Positions 1 to 8,231 of a stretch of DNA of 10,309 bases are shown in pieces. The notes beneath the pieces are model-generated. The model had not been told where the DNA came from and made no database searches. It was given only the letters and a program-made list of their open reading frames with translations. Numbering within the stretch: position 1 is the first letter of the stretch; each line of letters opens with the position of its first letter. A program made the position numbers and the translations under genes. The DNA is from Candidatus Planktophila sp. (GTDB taxonomy: Bacteria; Actinomycetota; Actinomycetes; Nanopelagicales; Nanopelagicaceae). Location of the stretch: the NCBI GenBank assembly GCA_024641555.1, contig JAHECV010000059.1, positions 1 to 10,309 of the forward strand, in the 5' to 3' direction.

Positions 1-653
1 TTATCTCGATCAACTGGCTGGTTTATATCTGGGCAACTAATAATGGCCATGTTGTTGAAGCATCACTTGGTTACTACATAAACCCTCTAATCGTTATCGC
101 CTTCGGAGTAATCCTGCTAAAAGAAAAGATGCGCCCATTGCAATGGGCAGCGGTTTCAATCGCCTCAATCGGCGTACTAGTTTTAACAATCGATTACGGG
201 CGCCTGCCTTGGGTTGCGCTTGGTTTAGCGCTTTCTTGGGGTGGTTACGGACTTATGAAGAAGCAGCTTGGCTTGGGGGCACTTGAAGGCCTGGCTATTG
301 AAACGCTGATCGCCTTTATTCCGTACTGCGGATATTTGATATTTATCGGAGCTAAAGGCGAAGGCCAATTCGGCCACGGTGTTGGACTTACAGTTCTGTT
401 AATTAGCGCAGGCGCAATCACCGCAATTCCACTTTTACTATTTAACGGTTCTACAACTCGCTTGCCATTTACGACCATTGGTTTATTGCAATATATAACT
501 CCAACGATTCAATTTTCTATCGGAGTCTGGTTACGCCATGAAGAGATGCCGACGGCGCGTTGGGTTGGATTTATCTTTATTTGGTTGGCGCTAACTACCC
601 TGACAGTTGATTTGGTTCGCTCAGGAAGAGCGGTCAACAACAGCATCGCATAG
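1..653 (+). CDS. rarD: RarD-type EamA/DMT-superfamily transporter, C-terminal part (5' truncated by the window edge)
   Basis: Integral membrane protein of the drug/metabolite transporter superfamily, RarD subfamily; the substrate is not established. The frame is open from base 3, so the visible 216 residues begin inside the gene and the ATG at 129 is internal. The first residues read ISINWLVYIWATNNGHVVEA and continue into SLGYYINPL, a very recognisable RarD block that lies about 80-85 residues into the E. coli protein. Roughly the first quarter is therefore missing to the left. About seven hydrophobic segments follow, including an internal GLALSWGGYGLMKK stretch that resembles the start of the second EamA repeat, a TRLPFTTIGLLQYITPT block, and a final FIWLALTTLTVDL helix near the C-terminus, all as in RarD. 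The TAG stop at 651-653 lies inside the convergent polyprenyl synthase gene. The family call is secure; transport function is unknown. Confidence 0.9.
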   Translation, partial: ISINWLVYIWATNNGHVVEASLGYYINPLIVIAFGVILLKEKMRPLQWAAVSIASIGVLVLTIDYGRLPWVALGLALSWGGYGLMKKQLGLGALEGLAIETLIAFIPYCGYLIFIGAKGEGQFGHGVGLTVLLISAGAITAIPLLLFNGSTTRLPFTTIGLLQYITPTIQFSIGVWLRHEEMPTARWVGFIFIWLALTTLTVDLVRSGRAVNNSIA

Positions 654-1610
654 CGAAAAGAGCGCGCCGGTTGCTTCATTTAACGGAAGAGGGCCAAGGG
701 CAGTGCGCGCATCTTTAGCAATCTGATTTAGCTGCTCGCGAGCTTGCTGTAATCCGTTGTGAGAGCGAAGTTCCTGCAAAACCTGAGCAACCACATATTC
801 GTCATGTATTGGCGCGCTAAGCAAGCGTTTTAGCTCGGCATCTTCTGACTTGTTGGAGGCCATCACATTTAAGGTAACGAGCGTCGGAACACCTTCACGT
901 AAATCAGTACCGGGGGTCTTTCCTGATTGGTTTGATTCGCTAGAAATATCAATTACGTCATCAGCCAACTGAAAGGCAATTCCGATTTGTTCTCCGAAAG
1001 TTGTAAGCGTTTCAACTGTTTCGCCTGGAGCACCTGAAAGCATTGCTCCAAAACGCGCGCTGGTTGCAATAAGTGAACCGGTCTTATCGCCCACGACGCG
1101 AAGGTAATGCGCCAACGGATCTTCACCGTTTTGCGGCCCTTGCGTCTCCATAATCTGACCAATTACTAAACGCTCAAATGTTCGAGCTTGCAGACGAACT
1201 GCTTCCGGACCTAGATCTGCGAGCAAATCTGAAGCTTTAGAGAATAGGTAATCTCCCGTAAGAATCGCGATTGTGTTGCCCCAACGATTGTTAGCGCTTT
1301 CTACGCCACGACGAAGTGGCGCTTCATCCATAACATCATCGTGATAAAGCGTTGCCAGGTGCGTCAATTCGCAGACAACTGCCGCTGGAATTATCTCTTT
1401 ACGATTTGAATCTCCGAAGTGAGAGGAGATAAGCGTCAACAAGGGACGTAAACGCTTGCCGCCCGCTGCAACTAAGTGACGGGAAGTCTCTTCGACTAAC
1501 GGATATTCGCCTTTGATGTGCTCGCGTAAAAGTTCTTCTACGCCTTGCATGCCTCGCGCAAGATCTGCTTCAAGAGCCGGATCAAGATCAGGAATGCCGA
1601 ATGATGACAT
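621..1610 (-). CDS. Long-chain trans-polyprenyl diphosphate synthase (heptaprenyl/octaprenyl type)
   Basis: Cytosolic all-alpha prenyltransferase that condenses isopentenyl diphosphate onto an allylic diphosphate, most likely to build the menaquinone side chain. The 329-residue length is normal for the family. Visible motifs: GGKRLRP at 50-56 (IPP binding), first aspartate-rich motif DDVMD at 91-95, GQ at 151-152, GDKTGSL at 174-180 and second aspartate-rich motif DDVID at 217-221. Alanine 86, five residues before the first aspartate motif, is a small residue there; bulky aromatic residues at this position limit short-chain enzymes, so a long-chain product is inferred, but the exact number of units cannot be read. 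The ATG at 1610 shares one base with the nuoN stop (TAATG). I see no Shine-Dalgarno sequence upstream, so translation probably depends on coupling. As the last gene of the nuo operon it links quinone synthesis to complex I. The stop at 621-623 overlaps rarD. Confidence 0.93.
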   Translation of the reverse strand: MSSFGIPDLDPALEADLARGMQGVEELLREHIKGEYPLVEETSRHLVAAGGKRLRPLLTLISSHFGDSNRKEIIPAAVVCELTHLATLYHDDVMDEAPLRRGVESANNRWGNTIAILTGDYLFSKASDLLADLGPEAVRLQARTFERLVIGQIMETQGPQNGEDPLAHYLRVVGDKTGSLIATSARFGAMLSGAPGETVETLTTFGEQIGIAFQLADDVIDISSESNQSGKTPGTDLREGVPTLVTLNVMASNKSEDAELKRLLSAPIHDEYVVAQVLQELRSHNGLQQAREQLNQIAKDARTALGPLPLNEATGALFSLCDAVVDRSS

Positions 1611-3130
1611 TAGCGAAGGAACTGGGCTGTGCTTTGAATAAAGTTAATCAAAGGAGTTGGGTAGATACCAAGGACGAAGGTAACGACAGTTGCAAGAGTA
1701 ATCGTGATCTGTGTGTAAATAGATGGAATTACAACTGATGTGCCATCTTCGACTGGATCTTTAAAGAACATTAGAACTATTACACGGATGTAGAAGAAGG
1801 CGGCAATAGCTGATGACAGAACACCAGTTATCAATATCGCAGTTGATCCGCTCTCGTAGGCTGCAGAAAAAATTGAGAACTTTCCGATGAAACCGCTAGT
1901 GAGAGGGATTCCCGCAAAGGCGAGTAAGAAGCCAGCGAAAGCTGTTGCGACCCAAGGTGAGCGCTTTCCGAGTCCGCTCCAACGGTTTAAATCGGTGACT
2001 TCTCCAGCTGAATCGCGAACTAAGGTCACGATTCCGAATGCACCTACAGTGGCAACTCCATATGCAAAGAGATAGAAGATTGATGCGTTAAGCCCTGATT
2101 TATTGAGTGCAACTACACCTGCCAGCAAGAAACCAGCGTGTGCAATTGAAGAATAAGCGAGCATGCGCTTCACATCGCGTTGCGCGATTGCAACGAGTGA
2201 ACCAAAAACCATCGTGATTAAGGCAATCGTGATAATCACAGGGCGCCACTGCCAGTAAGCCTCAGCCAATGAAACGTAGTAAATACGAAGCATCGCACCA
2301 AAAGCGGCAACCTTTGTTGCTGCCGCCATAAATGCAGTTACTGCAGTTGGAGCGCCTTGGTAAACATCGGGTGACCAGGCGTGGAATGGAACAGCGCCAA
2401 CTTTGAAGAGTAAACCTATGGAAAGAAATGCGATACCGAGCAATAGATAAATGTCGTTTCCGGTTCCGCCAATAACTGCAGAATGAATTCCGGCAAATGT
2501 AACTGATGCTGAATATCCGTAAAGGTAGGCAACACCCATTAAGAAGAATGCTGAGGCAAAAGCGCCAAGCAAGAAGTACTTAAGTGCTGCTTCCTGTGAC
2601 ATCAAGCGACGTCGACGTGACAATCCAGCAAGTAGGTAGAGCGGAAGTGAAAGCATTTCAAGTGCAACGAAGAGAGTTACCAAATCTGTCGCAACCGGAA
2701 AGAGGAGCATTCCAGCAACTGCAAAGAGGGTTAGTGGATAGATTTCGGTAACTCTTAAATCTTGCTGAAGTGAAGAGCGTTCTTCATCTGATCCAGGAAG
2801 AGCCGCAGCGAGAGCTGTGAAGTTTTCCTGATCTGCCAATAAGAAGACTGCGATGATCGAAATAATAAGGATCGAGCCTTGCAGTAGTACGCCAGCGCCG
2901 TCGAAAGTGACTGATTCCATCGCAGCCGCCGCAGATGAGCGACCACGTACCTTAATCAGTGAGGCGAAAGCTAGAACCAATGTGGCTAGAGTTATAAATA
3001 GTTGTGAAGCGGCACGAGAGGCGCGTGGGCCGAACGCCTCAACCAATACACCAAGCAACGCTCCCCCAAGCACGATCAATATCGGCGCTAGAAGTGCGTA
3101 ATCAAGTGTTGGGTTTACAAATCTAATCAT
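1610..3130 (-). CDS. nuoN: NADH-quinone oxidoreductase subunit N
   Basis: Antiporter-like proton-translocating subunit of the complex I membrane arm, sitting between NuoK and NuoM. The 506 residues form about 14 hydrophobic helices. Charged residues expected of the pump are present: E158 in VALEMLSLPLYLL, K243 in LFKVGAVPFHAW, K273 in ATKVAAF and K417 in GFIGKF, with H250 and H331 also in family positions. The block QRDVKRMLAYSSIAHAGFLL (317-336) and PLTSGFIGKF (409-418) are typical of this subunit and separate it from NuoL and NuoM. The region at residues 107-126 is a charged insert (LPGSDEERSSLQQD) between helices. The ATG at 3130 overlaps the nuoM stop by one base (TAATG), with a GAGGG ribosome site six bases upstream. 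The 3' end couples to the polyprenyl synthase in the same way. The length and N-terminus match the family, so no start change is needed. Confidence 0.97.
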   Translation of the reverse strand: MIRFVNPTLDYALLAPILIVLGGALLGVLVEAFGPRASRAASQLFITLATLVLAFASLIKVRGRSSAAAAMESVTFDGAGVLLQGSILIISIIAVFLLADQENFTALAAALPGSDEERSSLQQDLRVTEIYPLTLFAVAGMLLFPVATDLVTLFVALEMLSLPLYLLAGLSRRRRLMSQEAALKYFLLGAFASAFFLMGVAYLYGYSASVTFAGIHSAVIGGTGNDIYLLLGIAFLSIGLLFKVGAVPFHAWSPDVYQGAPTAVTAFMAAATKVAAFGAMLRIYYVSLAEAYWQWRPVIITIALITMVFGSLVAIAQRDVKRMLAYSSIAHAGFLLAGVVALNKSGLNASIFYLFAYGVATVGAFGIVTLVRDSAGEVTDLNRWSGLGKRSPWVATAFAGFLLAFAGIPLTSGFIGKFSIFSAAYESGSTAILITGVLSSAIAAFFYIRVIVLMFFKDPVEDGTSVVIPSIYTQITITLATVVTFVLGIYPTPLINFIQSTAQFLR

Positions 3131-4647
3131 TACTTGCCCTCACTCATGGTTGGAGCTGGATCGCTAAATCCCTGCTGTGTTACTACGGTCTGCGCTGCTG
3201 GATTGATGATCTTTAACAGCGGTGAAGGATAGAAACCAAGTACAACGATTACTACAACAACTGGTGCAATCGCGATCTTCTCGCGCAACGTTAAATCATT
3301 TAAGTTTTCATTGCCTGGAGTGGTTGGACCATGCAAGGCGCGTTGTACCGGAATCAAAATATAGAGCGCGGCTAGAACAATTCCGAAGGTCGCAATTACT
3401 GCAGCTACTGGGTAGCGTGTAAATGTTCCGACCAGAACGAGAAATTCGCTGACGAAACTTGAAAGGCCAGGAAGTGCCAGGCTCGACATACCTGCAATAA
3501 AGAATGACCAAGCCATGATTGGAGTAACTCGTTGCAGGCCACCGAAGTCGGCGATCGTTGTTGAGTTTCTACGTGAAATCATAAATCCAGCAACCAAGAA
3601 GAGCGCGGCTGTCGAGAAACCGTGATTGAACATGTAGAGCGTGGCGCCCGACATACCTTGCGAGGTCATCGCAAATATTCCGAGAGTGATAAAACCGAAG
3701 TGTGAGATAGATGTGTAAGCGATCAAACGCTTAATATCTTTCGCACCGATCGCAAGGAATGCGCCGTAGAGAATTGAGATAACAGCCAGAGTGATAATTA
3801 GCGGTGTAAATGTCTTGCTGGCATTAGGGAACAAAGTCAGGCAGTAACGGATCATTCCGAAAGTACCGACTTTGTCGAGCACGCCCAAGAGCAAAACTGA
3901 AGTTCCAGGAGTTGCCGATTTGGCAGCATCTGGAAGCCAGGTATGAAGTGGCCAAACAGGAGCCTTGATTGCAAAGGCGATAAAGAAGCCCAGGAATAGG
4001 AAGTTCTCCATCATCGGAGTCAAAACTGTGTGAAGCCCAGAGAGAGTCGTGATGTCGAACGTGCGGTTTCCGTAACGAGTTGCCATTACAAAAATTCCGA
4101 TAATTGAGGCGAGCATCAACAACCCACCGAAGAGGCTGTAGAGCAAGAATTTAACGGCAGCTGCTGCGCGCTCACCCGAACCAAAACCGCCGATGAGGAA
4201 ATAGACCGGAATCAACATCGCTTCGAAGAATACGTAGAACAAGAAGACGTCAGTTGAAGCGAACACGCCGATCATCATTGTTTCTAGTACAAGAAGAAGA
4301 GAATAGAAAACCTTCGGGCTCCAACGTCCACCCTCAGATTCGTTCCAGCCAGCAATAACAACGATTGGAGTTAGAAGTACCGACATCAAGATAAGGACAA
4401 GTGCGATGCCATCTACCCCAAGTGCATATTTAATTCCAAAAGCCGGAATCCATTCGCGAGATTCGACAAATTGAAATCCCTTTGCAGCGAAATCGAAGGC
4501 AATGGTCATGTAAATCCCAAGAGCGGCAACCACGATCGTTGTTGCAAGTGCGATCTGCTTAGTTAGCAGCACATTTGTCTTAGGAACAAAGGCGAGAGCG
4601 ACTGAGCCGATTAACGGCACCAACATGGAAAGGGTTAAGAGATTCAC
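3130..4647 (-). CDS. nuoM: NADH-quinone oxidoreductase subunit M (GTG start)
   Basis: Antiporter-like proton-pumping subunit between NuoN and NuoL in the membrane arm. I place the start at GTG 4647, giving 505 residues that begin (M)[13 protein letters not shown]. This GTG overlaps the nuoL TGA as GTGA and has a GGGTGG stretch about six bases upstream. The longer frame from TTG 4662 would add only five residues and has no ribosome site. About 14 transmembrane helices are apparent. Key residues: E142 in [13 protein letters not shown]228 in [17 protein letters not shown]259 in [13 protein letters not shown]342 in [11 protein letters not shown] and E401 in SFVSEFL. The terminal glutamate, where NuoL and NuoN have lysine, is the usual NuoM signature. 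Block [19 protein letters not shown] (302-320) is also characteristic. The short polar C-terminal tail (about residues 485-505) is cytoplasmic or periplasmic and not distinctive. All pump residues are intact, so it should be functional. Confidence 0.96.
   Translation of the reverse strand: MNLLTLSMLVPLIGSVALAFVPKTNVLLTKQIALATTIVVAALGIYMTIAFDFAAKGFQFVESREWIPAFGIKYALGVDGIALVLILMSVLLTPIVVIAGWNESEGGRWSPKVFYSLLLVLETMMIGVFASTDVFLFYVFFEAMLIPVYFLIGGFGSGERAAAAVKFLLYSLFGGLLMLASIIGIFVMATRYGNRTFDITTLSGLHTVLTPMMENFLFLGFFIAFAIKAPVWPLHTWLPDAAKSATPGTSVLLLGVLDKVGTFGMIRYCLTLFPNASKTFTPLIITLAVISILYGAFLAIGAKDIKRLIAYTSISHFGFITLGIFAMTSQGMSGATLYMFNHGFSTAALFLVAGFMISRRNSTTIADFGGLQRVTPIMAWSFFIAGMSSLALPGLSSFVSEFLVLVGTFTRYPVAAVIATFGIVLAALYILIPVQRALHGPTTPGNENLNDLTLREKIAIAPVVVVIVVLGFYPSPLLKIINPAAQTVVTQQGFSDPAPTMSEGK
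3137..3141 (-). promoter_or_regulatory. Ribosome binding site of nuoN
   Basis: The minus strand reads GAGGG, then CAAGTA, then the ATG of nuoN at 3130. The site lies in the last codons of nuoM and supports the annotated nuoN start. Confidence 0.65.
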
Positions 4648-6533
4648 TTTGTTACCACCCAAATCGCCGCGATTAGCGTTGCTGCGCCAATCAGAATAAG
4701 AACCGCGTAGCTGCGTACAAAACCTGTTTGAATCTTGCGGAGCGATGTGCCAGAGCCAAGTGCCATCTTTCCGACGCCATGTACTGCTCCGTCAACCACT
4801 GATTGATCAACCTTTACTAGTGCTGATGTAAGAGCTTGTCCTGGGCGCATAAAGAGCGCTTCGTTGATGTCATCTTGAAGTAAATCGCGACGAGCGATGC
4901 GAGTAAAGATTGAAACATCTTCAGGCGCAACGTTCTCGACATCAGATAGCTGATACTTCATAACTGCGATCGCAACACCGATCGCAACGGCTACGAGAGC
5001 CATTCCAGAGACGACAATTGGCGCAAGGAGTTCTTCATGCTCACCGTGGTGCTCAAATAGTGGTTCTAGCCAATTCTTAAGCGCACTTCCACGAGATAAC
5101 AAGAAGCCAGATGCAACTGAACCAATCGCAAGTATCGCCATTGGTAGCCACATCAAAATTGGAGATTCGTGTGGGTGTTGGTTATCGTCCCAACGCTTTG
5201 AACTCGTGAATGTAAGAATCATTACGCGAGTCATGTAGAAGGCGGTAATTGCCGCACCTAGTAGAGCAGTTGAGCCCAGGATAATTCCCTTTGCGCCACC
5301 AGCGTTAAATGCTGTTTCAATGATCATATCTTTTGAGTAGAAACCAGCAAATGGTGGAACGCCGATAATCGCAAGATAACCAAGCCCGAAAGTTACGAAG
5401 GTGATCGGCATAAATTTACGAAGCGCGCCGTATTTGCGCATATTTACTTCATCGTTCATGCCGTGCATTACAGAACCTGCACCAAGGAACATTCCGGCTT
5501 TAAAGAATCCGTGGGTTAACAAGTGCATGATTGCAAAGGCATAACCTGCAGGTCCAAGGCCAGCGCCTAAAACCATGTAACCGATTTGCGACATTGTTGA
5601 GGCAGCAAGCGCTTTCTTAATATCATCTTTTGCAGTACCGACAAGAGCACCGAACATCAAGGTAATTGCGCCAACTATTACAACGAGAAGTTGCGCAGTT
5701 GGTGCAGCATCAAATACAAAGTTAGAGCGAACAATTAGGTAAACACCGGCGGTAACCATGGTCGCGGCGTGAATCAGCGCTGAAACTGGAGTTGGTCCAG
5801 CCATCGCATCGCCGAGCCAAGCCTGCAATGGGAACTGCGCTGATTTACCGACAGCAGCCACGAGCAACATAATTCCGATCGCGGTCATTGTTGCTTCAGA
5901 TGCATGGTGTGCATGCTCTTTAACTCCGCTAAATGAAACTGTTCCAAGAGAAGCAAAAGCGATCATGATCGCGAAGGAAAGACCCATATCGCCGATGCGG
6001 TTCATAACAAATGCCTTCTTCGAAGCAGTTGCATACGCTGGTTTTTGGTTCCAGAAGCCGATCAAGAGGTATGAGGCAAGGCCCACGCCTTCCCAGCCTA
6101 CGTAAAGATTTAGATAAGAATCGCCAAGCACTAAGAGCAACATCGCTGCAATAAATAGGTTGAGGTAGGCGAAGAAACGTCGACGATCATGATCGTGTGA
6201 CATATATGAAATCGAATAAATATGAATCAAGGTGCCGACGCCGGTGATGAGAAGAACGAAACAAATTGAGAGTTGATCAAGAAGTAACGATGCATCTACA
6301 TTAAAACTGCCAACGTTGATCCAGGTAAAGAGTTTCTGAGTTACCGCGCGAGATTGCGTATCGCGGCCGAGCATCTGTGAAAGTTGCATTAAGCCAACGC
6401 CGAATGAGCTAGCAGAGAGCGCAGTCGCAAGTAAGTGTCCCCACTTGTCAGCTTTGCGTCCAAGTAGAAGTAGTGAAAGTGCGCCAAAGAGGGGTAGCGC
6501 GATTAAGTAAACAAGACCGTTATTGGTAGCCAT
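4644..6533 (-). CDS. nuoL: NADH-quinone oxidoreductase subunit L
   Basis: Distal antiporter-like subunit of complex I. The 629 residues carry about 14 core helices plus the family's long lateral helix and a last anchoring helix (about 607-627). Conserved pump residues: E148 in [17 protein letters not shown]230 in [17 protein letters not shown]255 in [16 protein letters not shown]306/K307 in [20 protein letters not shown]337, H341 and K345 in [11 protein letters not shown], and K401 in GFYSKD. These correspond to E144, K229 and K399 of E. coli NuoL. A histidine- and glutamate-rich loop ([11 protein letters not shown], 493-503) lies between late helices. The amphipathic stretch around 545-605 fits the lateral helix that runs back along the membrane arm. 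The ATG at 6533 is two bases after the nuoK stop, the only gap in the operon, and has no clear ribosome site, so coupling to nuoK translation is likely. The 3' end overlaps nuoM by four bases. Confidence 0.97.
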   Translation of the reverse strand: MATNNGLVYLIALPLFGALSLLLLGRKADKWGHLLATALSASSFGVGLMQLSQMLGRDTQSRAVTQKLFTWINVGSFNVDASLLLDQLSICFVLLITGVGTLIHIYSISYMSHDHDRRRFFAYLNLFIAAMLLLVLGDSYLNLYVGWEGVGLASYLLIGFWNQKPAYATASKKAFVMNRIGDMGLSFAIMIAFASLGTVSFSGVKEHAHHASEATMTAIGIMLLVAAVGKSAQFPLQAWLGDAMAGPTPVSALIHAATMVTAGVYLIVRSNFVFDAAPTAQLLVVIVGAITLMFGALVGTAKDDIKKALAASTMSQIGYMVLGAGLGPAGYAFAIMHLLTHGFFKAGMFLGAGSVMHGMNDEVNMRKYGALRKFMPITFVTFGLGYLAIIGVPPFAGFYSKDMIIETAFNAGGAKGIILGSTALLGAAITAFYMTRVMILTFTSSKRWDDNQHPHESPILMWLPMAILAIGSVASGFLLSRGSALKNWLEPLFEHHGEHEELLAPIVVSGMALVAVAIGVAIAVMKYQLSDVENVAPEDVSIFTRIARRDLLQDDINEALFMRPGQALTSALVKVDQSVVDGAVHGVGKMALGSGTSLRKIQTGFVRSYAVLILIGAATLIAAIWVVTK

Positions 6534-6535
6534 GG

Positions 6536-6835
6536 TTATCGTTTCAACAAACTAGCATCGTCGATAGATGCTGATCGGCGGGAACGGTAGATCGTGACGA
6601 TAATCGCGAGACCAACTACAACTTCACATGCAGCAACTACCATCGTAAAGAAAGCGATTACTTGGCCATCGAGCGTGCCGTTGATTCGTGAAAAAGTTAC
6701 AAGAGTTAAATTTGCTGCGTTAAGCATTAGTTCTACGCACATAAAGACCACAATCGCATTGCGGCGAACTACGACGCCAACCGCTCCGATGGTAAAGAGC
6801 AGAGCAGATAGGTAGAGATAGTTATTAAGACTCAT
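6536..6835 (-). CDS. nuoK: NADH-quinone oxidoreductase subunit K
   Basis: Small three-helix subunit of the complex I membrane arm, the counterpart of mitochondrial ND4L and related to MnhC of Mrp antiporters. The length of 99 residues is typical. Helix two carries E35 in [15 protein letters not shown] and helix three carries E71 in [13 protein letters not shown]. These match the two membrane glutamates (E36 and E72 in E. coli) needed for proton transfer. An R24-R25-N loop lies before helix two, as in other members. The C-terminal tail from about residue 84 ([16 protein letters not shown]) is short and charged. The ATG at 6835 shares a base with the nuoJ stop (TAATG) and has a strong GGAGGAG ribosome site. 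A Mrp antiporter subunit is excluded by the neighbouring nuoJ, nuoI and nuoH. Confidence 0.97.
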   Translation of the reverse strand: MSLNNYLYLSALLFTIGAVGVVVRRNAIVVFMCVELMLNAANLTLVTFSRINGTLDGQVIAFFTMVVAACEVVVGLAIIVTIYRSRRSASIDDASLLKR

Positions 6836-7614
6836 TACTTCTCCTCCACAACTGAGGTGTCGACGTTATCGAGCTGGAACTGACTTGAATCAATTACATC
6901 TCCACGCGCTTTTAGAGTCGCTGAAATCGAAGAAGGTGCCGCTGATCCGTCGGGCAAAAGCGCCGGAACGTCGACTGCGTTGTGGCGAGCAAAAACACCT
7001 GGGCCAGGTAAACCGGCGGCGCCAGCAAGTGAACCAGTGCGGAAGCGGTTAATCGCTTGTTCGCGCTGTGTAGGACGCGCATTAGTGCGTTGATGATGTG
7101 CCAAAACCATTGCGCCGAGAGCGGCGGTTATCAATAGCGCTGATACAACTTCAAATGGCCAAACATATTTAGAGAAGAGAAGTTCGGCTAAACCTTGCAC
7201 GTTTCCTGATGCGTTAGCGATCTCTAAACCAATTGGTTGACGACCGATAGTTGCGCGACCAAGGAGAGAAACCATCAAGCCACCAAAACCGACAGCGGCG
7301 GTAATTGCGATTGGGCGAAGGCCAGTGATCGTTTCGGTAAGCGAATCAGAAGAATCGACGCCAACGAGCATCAAAATAAATAGGAAGAGCATCATTACTG
7401 CGCCGGTATAAACAACAACCTGCACGATGCCGAGGAAGAGTGCACCTTGCGCAATGTAGAAGATCGCCAATGTAATCATTACCCACGCGAGTAAGAGCGC
7501 TGAGTGAACCGCCTTCTTAACTAGCAACATTCCGATAGCAGCAAGAACTGCAAGCGGTGCCAAGAACCAAAAGAGAACTGTTTCCGGAGTTTGGATAGTT
7601 AATAGCGCTGGCAT
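6835..7614 (-). CDS. nuoJ: NADH-quinone oxidoreductase subunit J with long soluble C-terminal tail
   Basis: Five-helix membrane subunit (ND6 counterpart) that connects the quinone module to the antiporter-like subunits. Hydrophobic helices lie at about residues 13-32, 38-57, 59-86, 100-119 and 153-172. Helix three holds the diagnostic [17 protein letters not shown] stretch (67-83), whose pi-bulge region is important for coupling in the family. After the last helix there is an 87-residue polar tail (173-259) with [30 protein letters not shown] and an acidic C-terminus. E. coli NuoJ (about 184 residues) lacks this tail, but actinobacterial NuoJ proteins commonly have it, which supports the taxonomic reading. 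The ATG at 7614 overlaps the nuoI stop (TAATG), with AAGGA eight bases upstream. The stop overlaps the nuoK start, and the last codons of nuoJ contain the nuoK ribosome site. The tail function is not known to me. Confidence 0.96.
   Translation of the reverse strand: MPALLTIQTPETVLFWFLAPLAVLAAIGMLLVKKAVHSALLLAWVMITLAIFYIAQGALFLGIVQVVVYTGAVMMLFLFILMLVGVDSSDSLTETITGLRPIAITAAVGFGGLMVSLLGRATIGRQPIGLEIANASGNVQGLAELLFSKYVWPFEVVSALLITAALGAMVLAHHQRTNARPTQREQAINRFRTGSLAGAAGLPGPGVFARHNAVDVPALLPDGSAAPSSISATLKARGDVIDSSQFQLDNVDTSVVEEK
6841..6847 (-). promoter_or_regulatory. Ribosome binding site of nuoK
   Basis: The minus strand reads GGAGGAG, then AAGTA, then the ATG of nuoK at 6835. The site lies inside the last codons of nuoJ and encodes the terminal Glu-Glu of NuoJ. 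It supports the ATG at 6835 as the nuoK start. Confidence 0.8.
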
Positions 7615-8231
7615 TAGTTCTGTCCTTGTGAGGGATGCGCTTCTTTAACATCACCGTTGTAATAGTTGGTATCGGTCATTCCTGGATACATTGGATGAGG
7701 AGGTGGAACCATTCCGGCGCGAAGTGGACCAAGTAGATCGTCCTTTTCGAAAATTAACTTCCCGCGAGTTGAATCAGCTAGTTCGTACTCGTTCGTCATT
7801 GTTAGCGCGCGAGTTGGGCAAGCTTCAATGCAGAGGCCACAGAAAACACAGCGCAAGTAGTTGATCTGATAAACCTTTCCGTAACGCTCCCCTGGTGACA
7901 TTTGATTATCTGGAGTGTTATTCGCGCCTTCTACATAAATAGCATCTGCAGGACATGCCCATGCACAAAGTTCGCAACCAATGCACTTTTCAAGTCCATC
8001 TGGGTGGCGGTTAAGCTGATGGCGTCCGTGGAAACGTTCAGCGGTTGGTTCTTTAACTTCTGGATATTGAACTGTATTTACCTTCTTAAACATGGTTATG
8101 AAGGTGACCCAGAATCCTTGCATCTGCTTTAGAAGACTCTTTGCGCCAGGTTGATCAACCTTTTCAAAGGCAACCGTTGTTATATCTACATCTTTATTTA
8201 CGAGAGGTTGAATTTCGTTCTGTTCAGCCAC
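7614..8231 (-). CDS. nuoI: NADH-quinone oxidoreductase subunit I, 2x[4Fe-4S] protein (GTG start)
   Basis: Peripheral-arm ferredoxin-like subunit that carries clusters N6a and N6b and passes electrons towards cluster N2 and quinone. I start it at GTG 8231, giving 205 residues beginning (M)[14 protein letters not shown] near-perfect GGAGGAGG ribosome site ends five bases upstream. The longer frame to ATG 8378 would add 49 residues of unrelated, arginine-rich sequence lying wholly inside nuoH. Cluster ligands: C83, C86, C89 and C93 in [12 protein letters not shown], and C128, C131, C134 and C138 in [12 protein letters not shown]. In each set the fourth cysteine is a ligand of the opposite cluster. 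The preceding RHPDGLEK is conserved. About 40 residues precede the amphipathic region near [11 protein letters not shown], and a proline-rich tail (about 172-205) follows the fold; both are longer than in E. coli and fit actinobacterial NuoI. It overlaps nuoH by eight bases and nuoJ by one. Confidence 0.96.
   Translation of the reverse strand: MAEQNEIQPLVNKDVDITTVAFEKVDQPGAKSLLKQMQGFWVTFITMFKKVNTVQYPEVKEPTAERFHGRHQLNRHPDGLEKCIGCELCAWACPADAIYVEGANNTPDNQMSPGERYGKVYQINYLRCVFCGLCIEACPTRALTMTNEYELADSTRGKLIFEKDDLLGPLRAGMVPPPHPMYPGMTDTNYYNGDVKEAHPSQGQN
7623..7627 (-). promoter_or_regulatory. Ribosome binding site of nuoJ
   Basis: The minus strand reads AAGGA eight bases upstream of the nuoJ ATG at 7614, within the 3' end of nuoI. 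It is a moderate match that supports the chosen start. Confidence 0.6.

Noticed and set aside
245..478. Minus-strand open frame opposite rarD
   Set aside because: It lies entirely inside the RarD reading frame, which has clear family motifs, and shows no domain of its own.
655..710. Possible terminator near the convergent gene ends (GCGCGC repeats, CCGGTT...AACGG)
   Set aside because: The GCGCGC copies are about 40 bases apart and the short CCGGTT/AACGG pairing has a mismatch and no T-run, so I do not call a terminator.
2853..3101. Plus-strand open frame antisense to nuoN
   Set aside because: The Ala/Arg/Ser/Thr-rich low-information product lies fully inside nuoN with no ribosome site of note; treated as a shadow. 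The same applies to the plus-strand frames at 1887-2075, 3222-3422, 6594-6815, 7902-8132, 9227-9508 and 9625-9870.
4644..6533. Possible Mrp/Mnh-type antiporter or hydrogenase membrane module instead of complex I
   Set aside because: NuoL, M, N and K relatives occur in those systems, but the presence of nuoG, nuoH, nuoI and nuoJ in standard order, with NuoI binding motifs and a NuoG C-terminus, identifies complex I.
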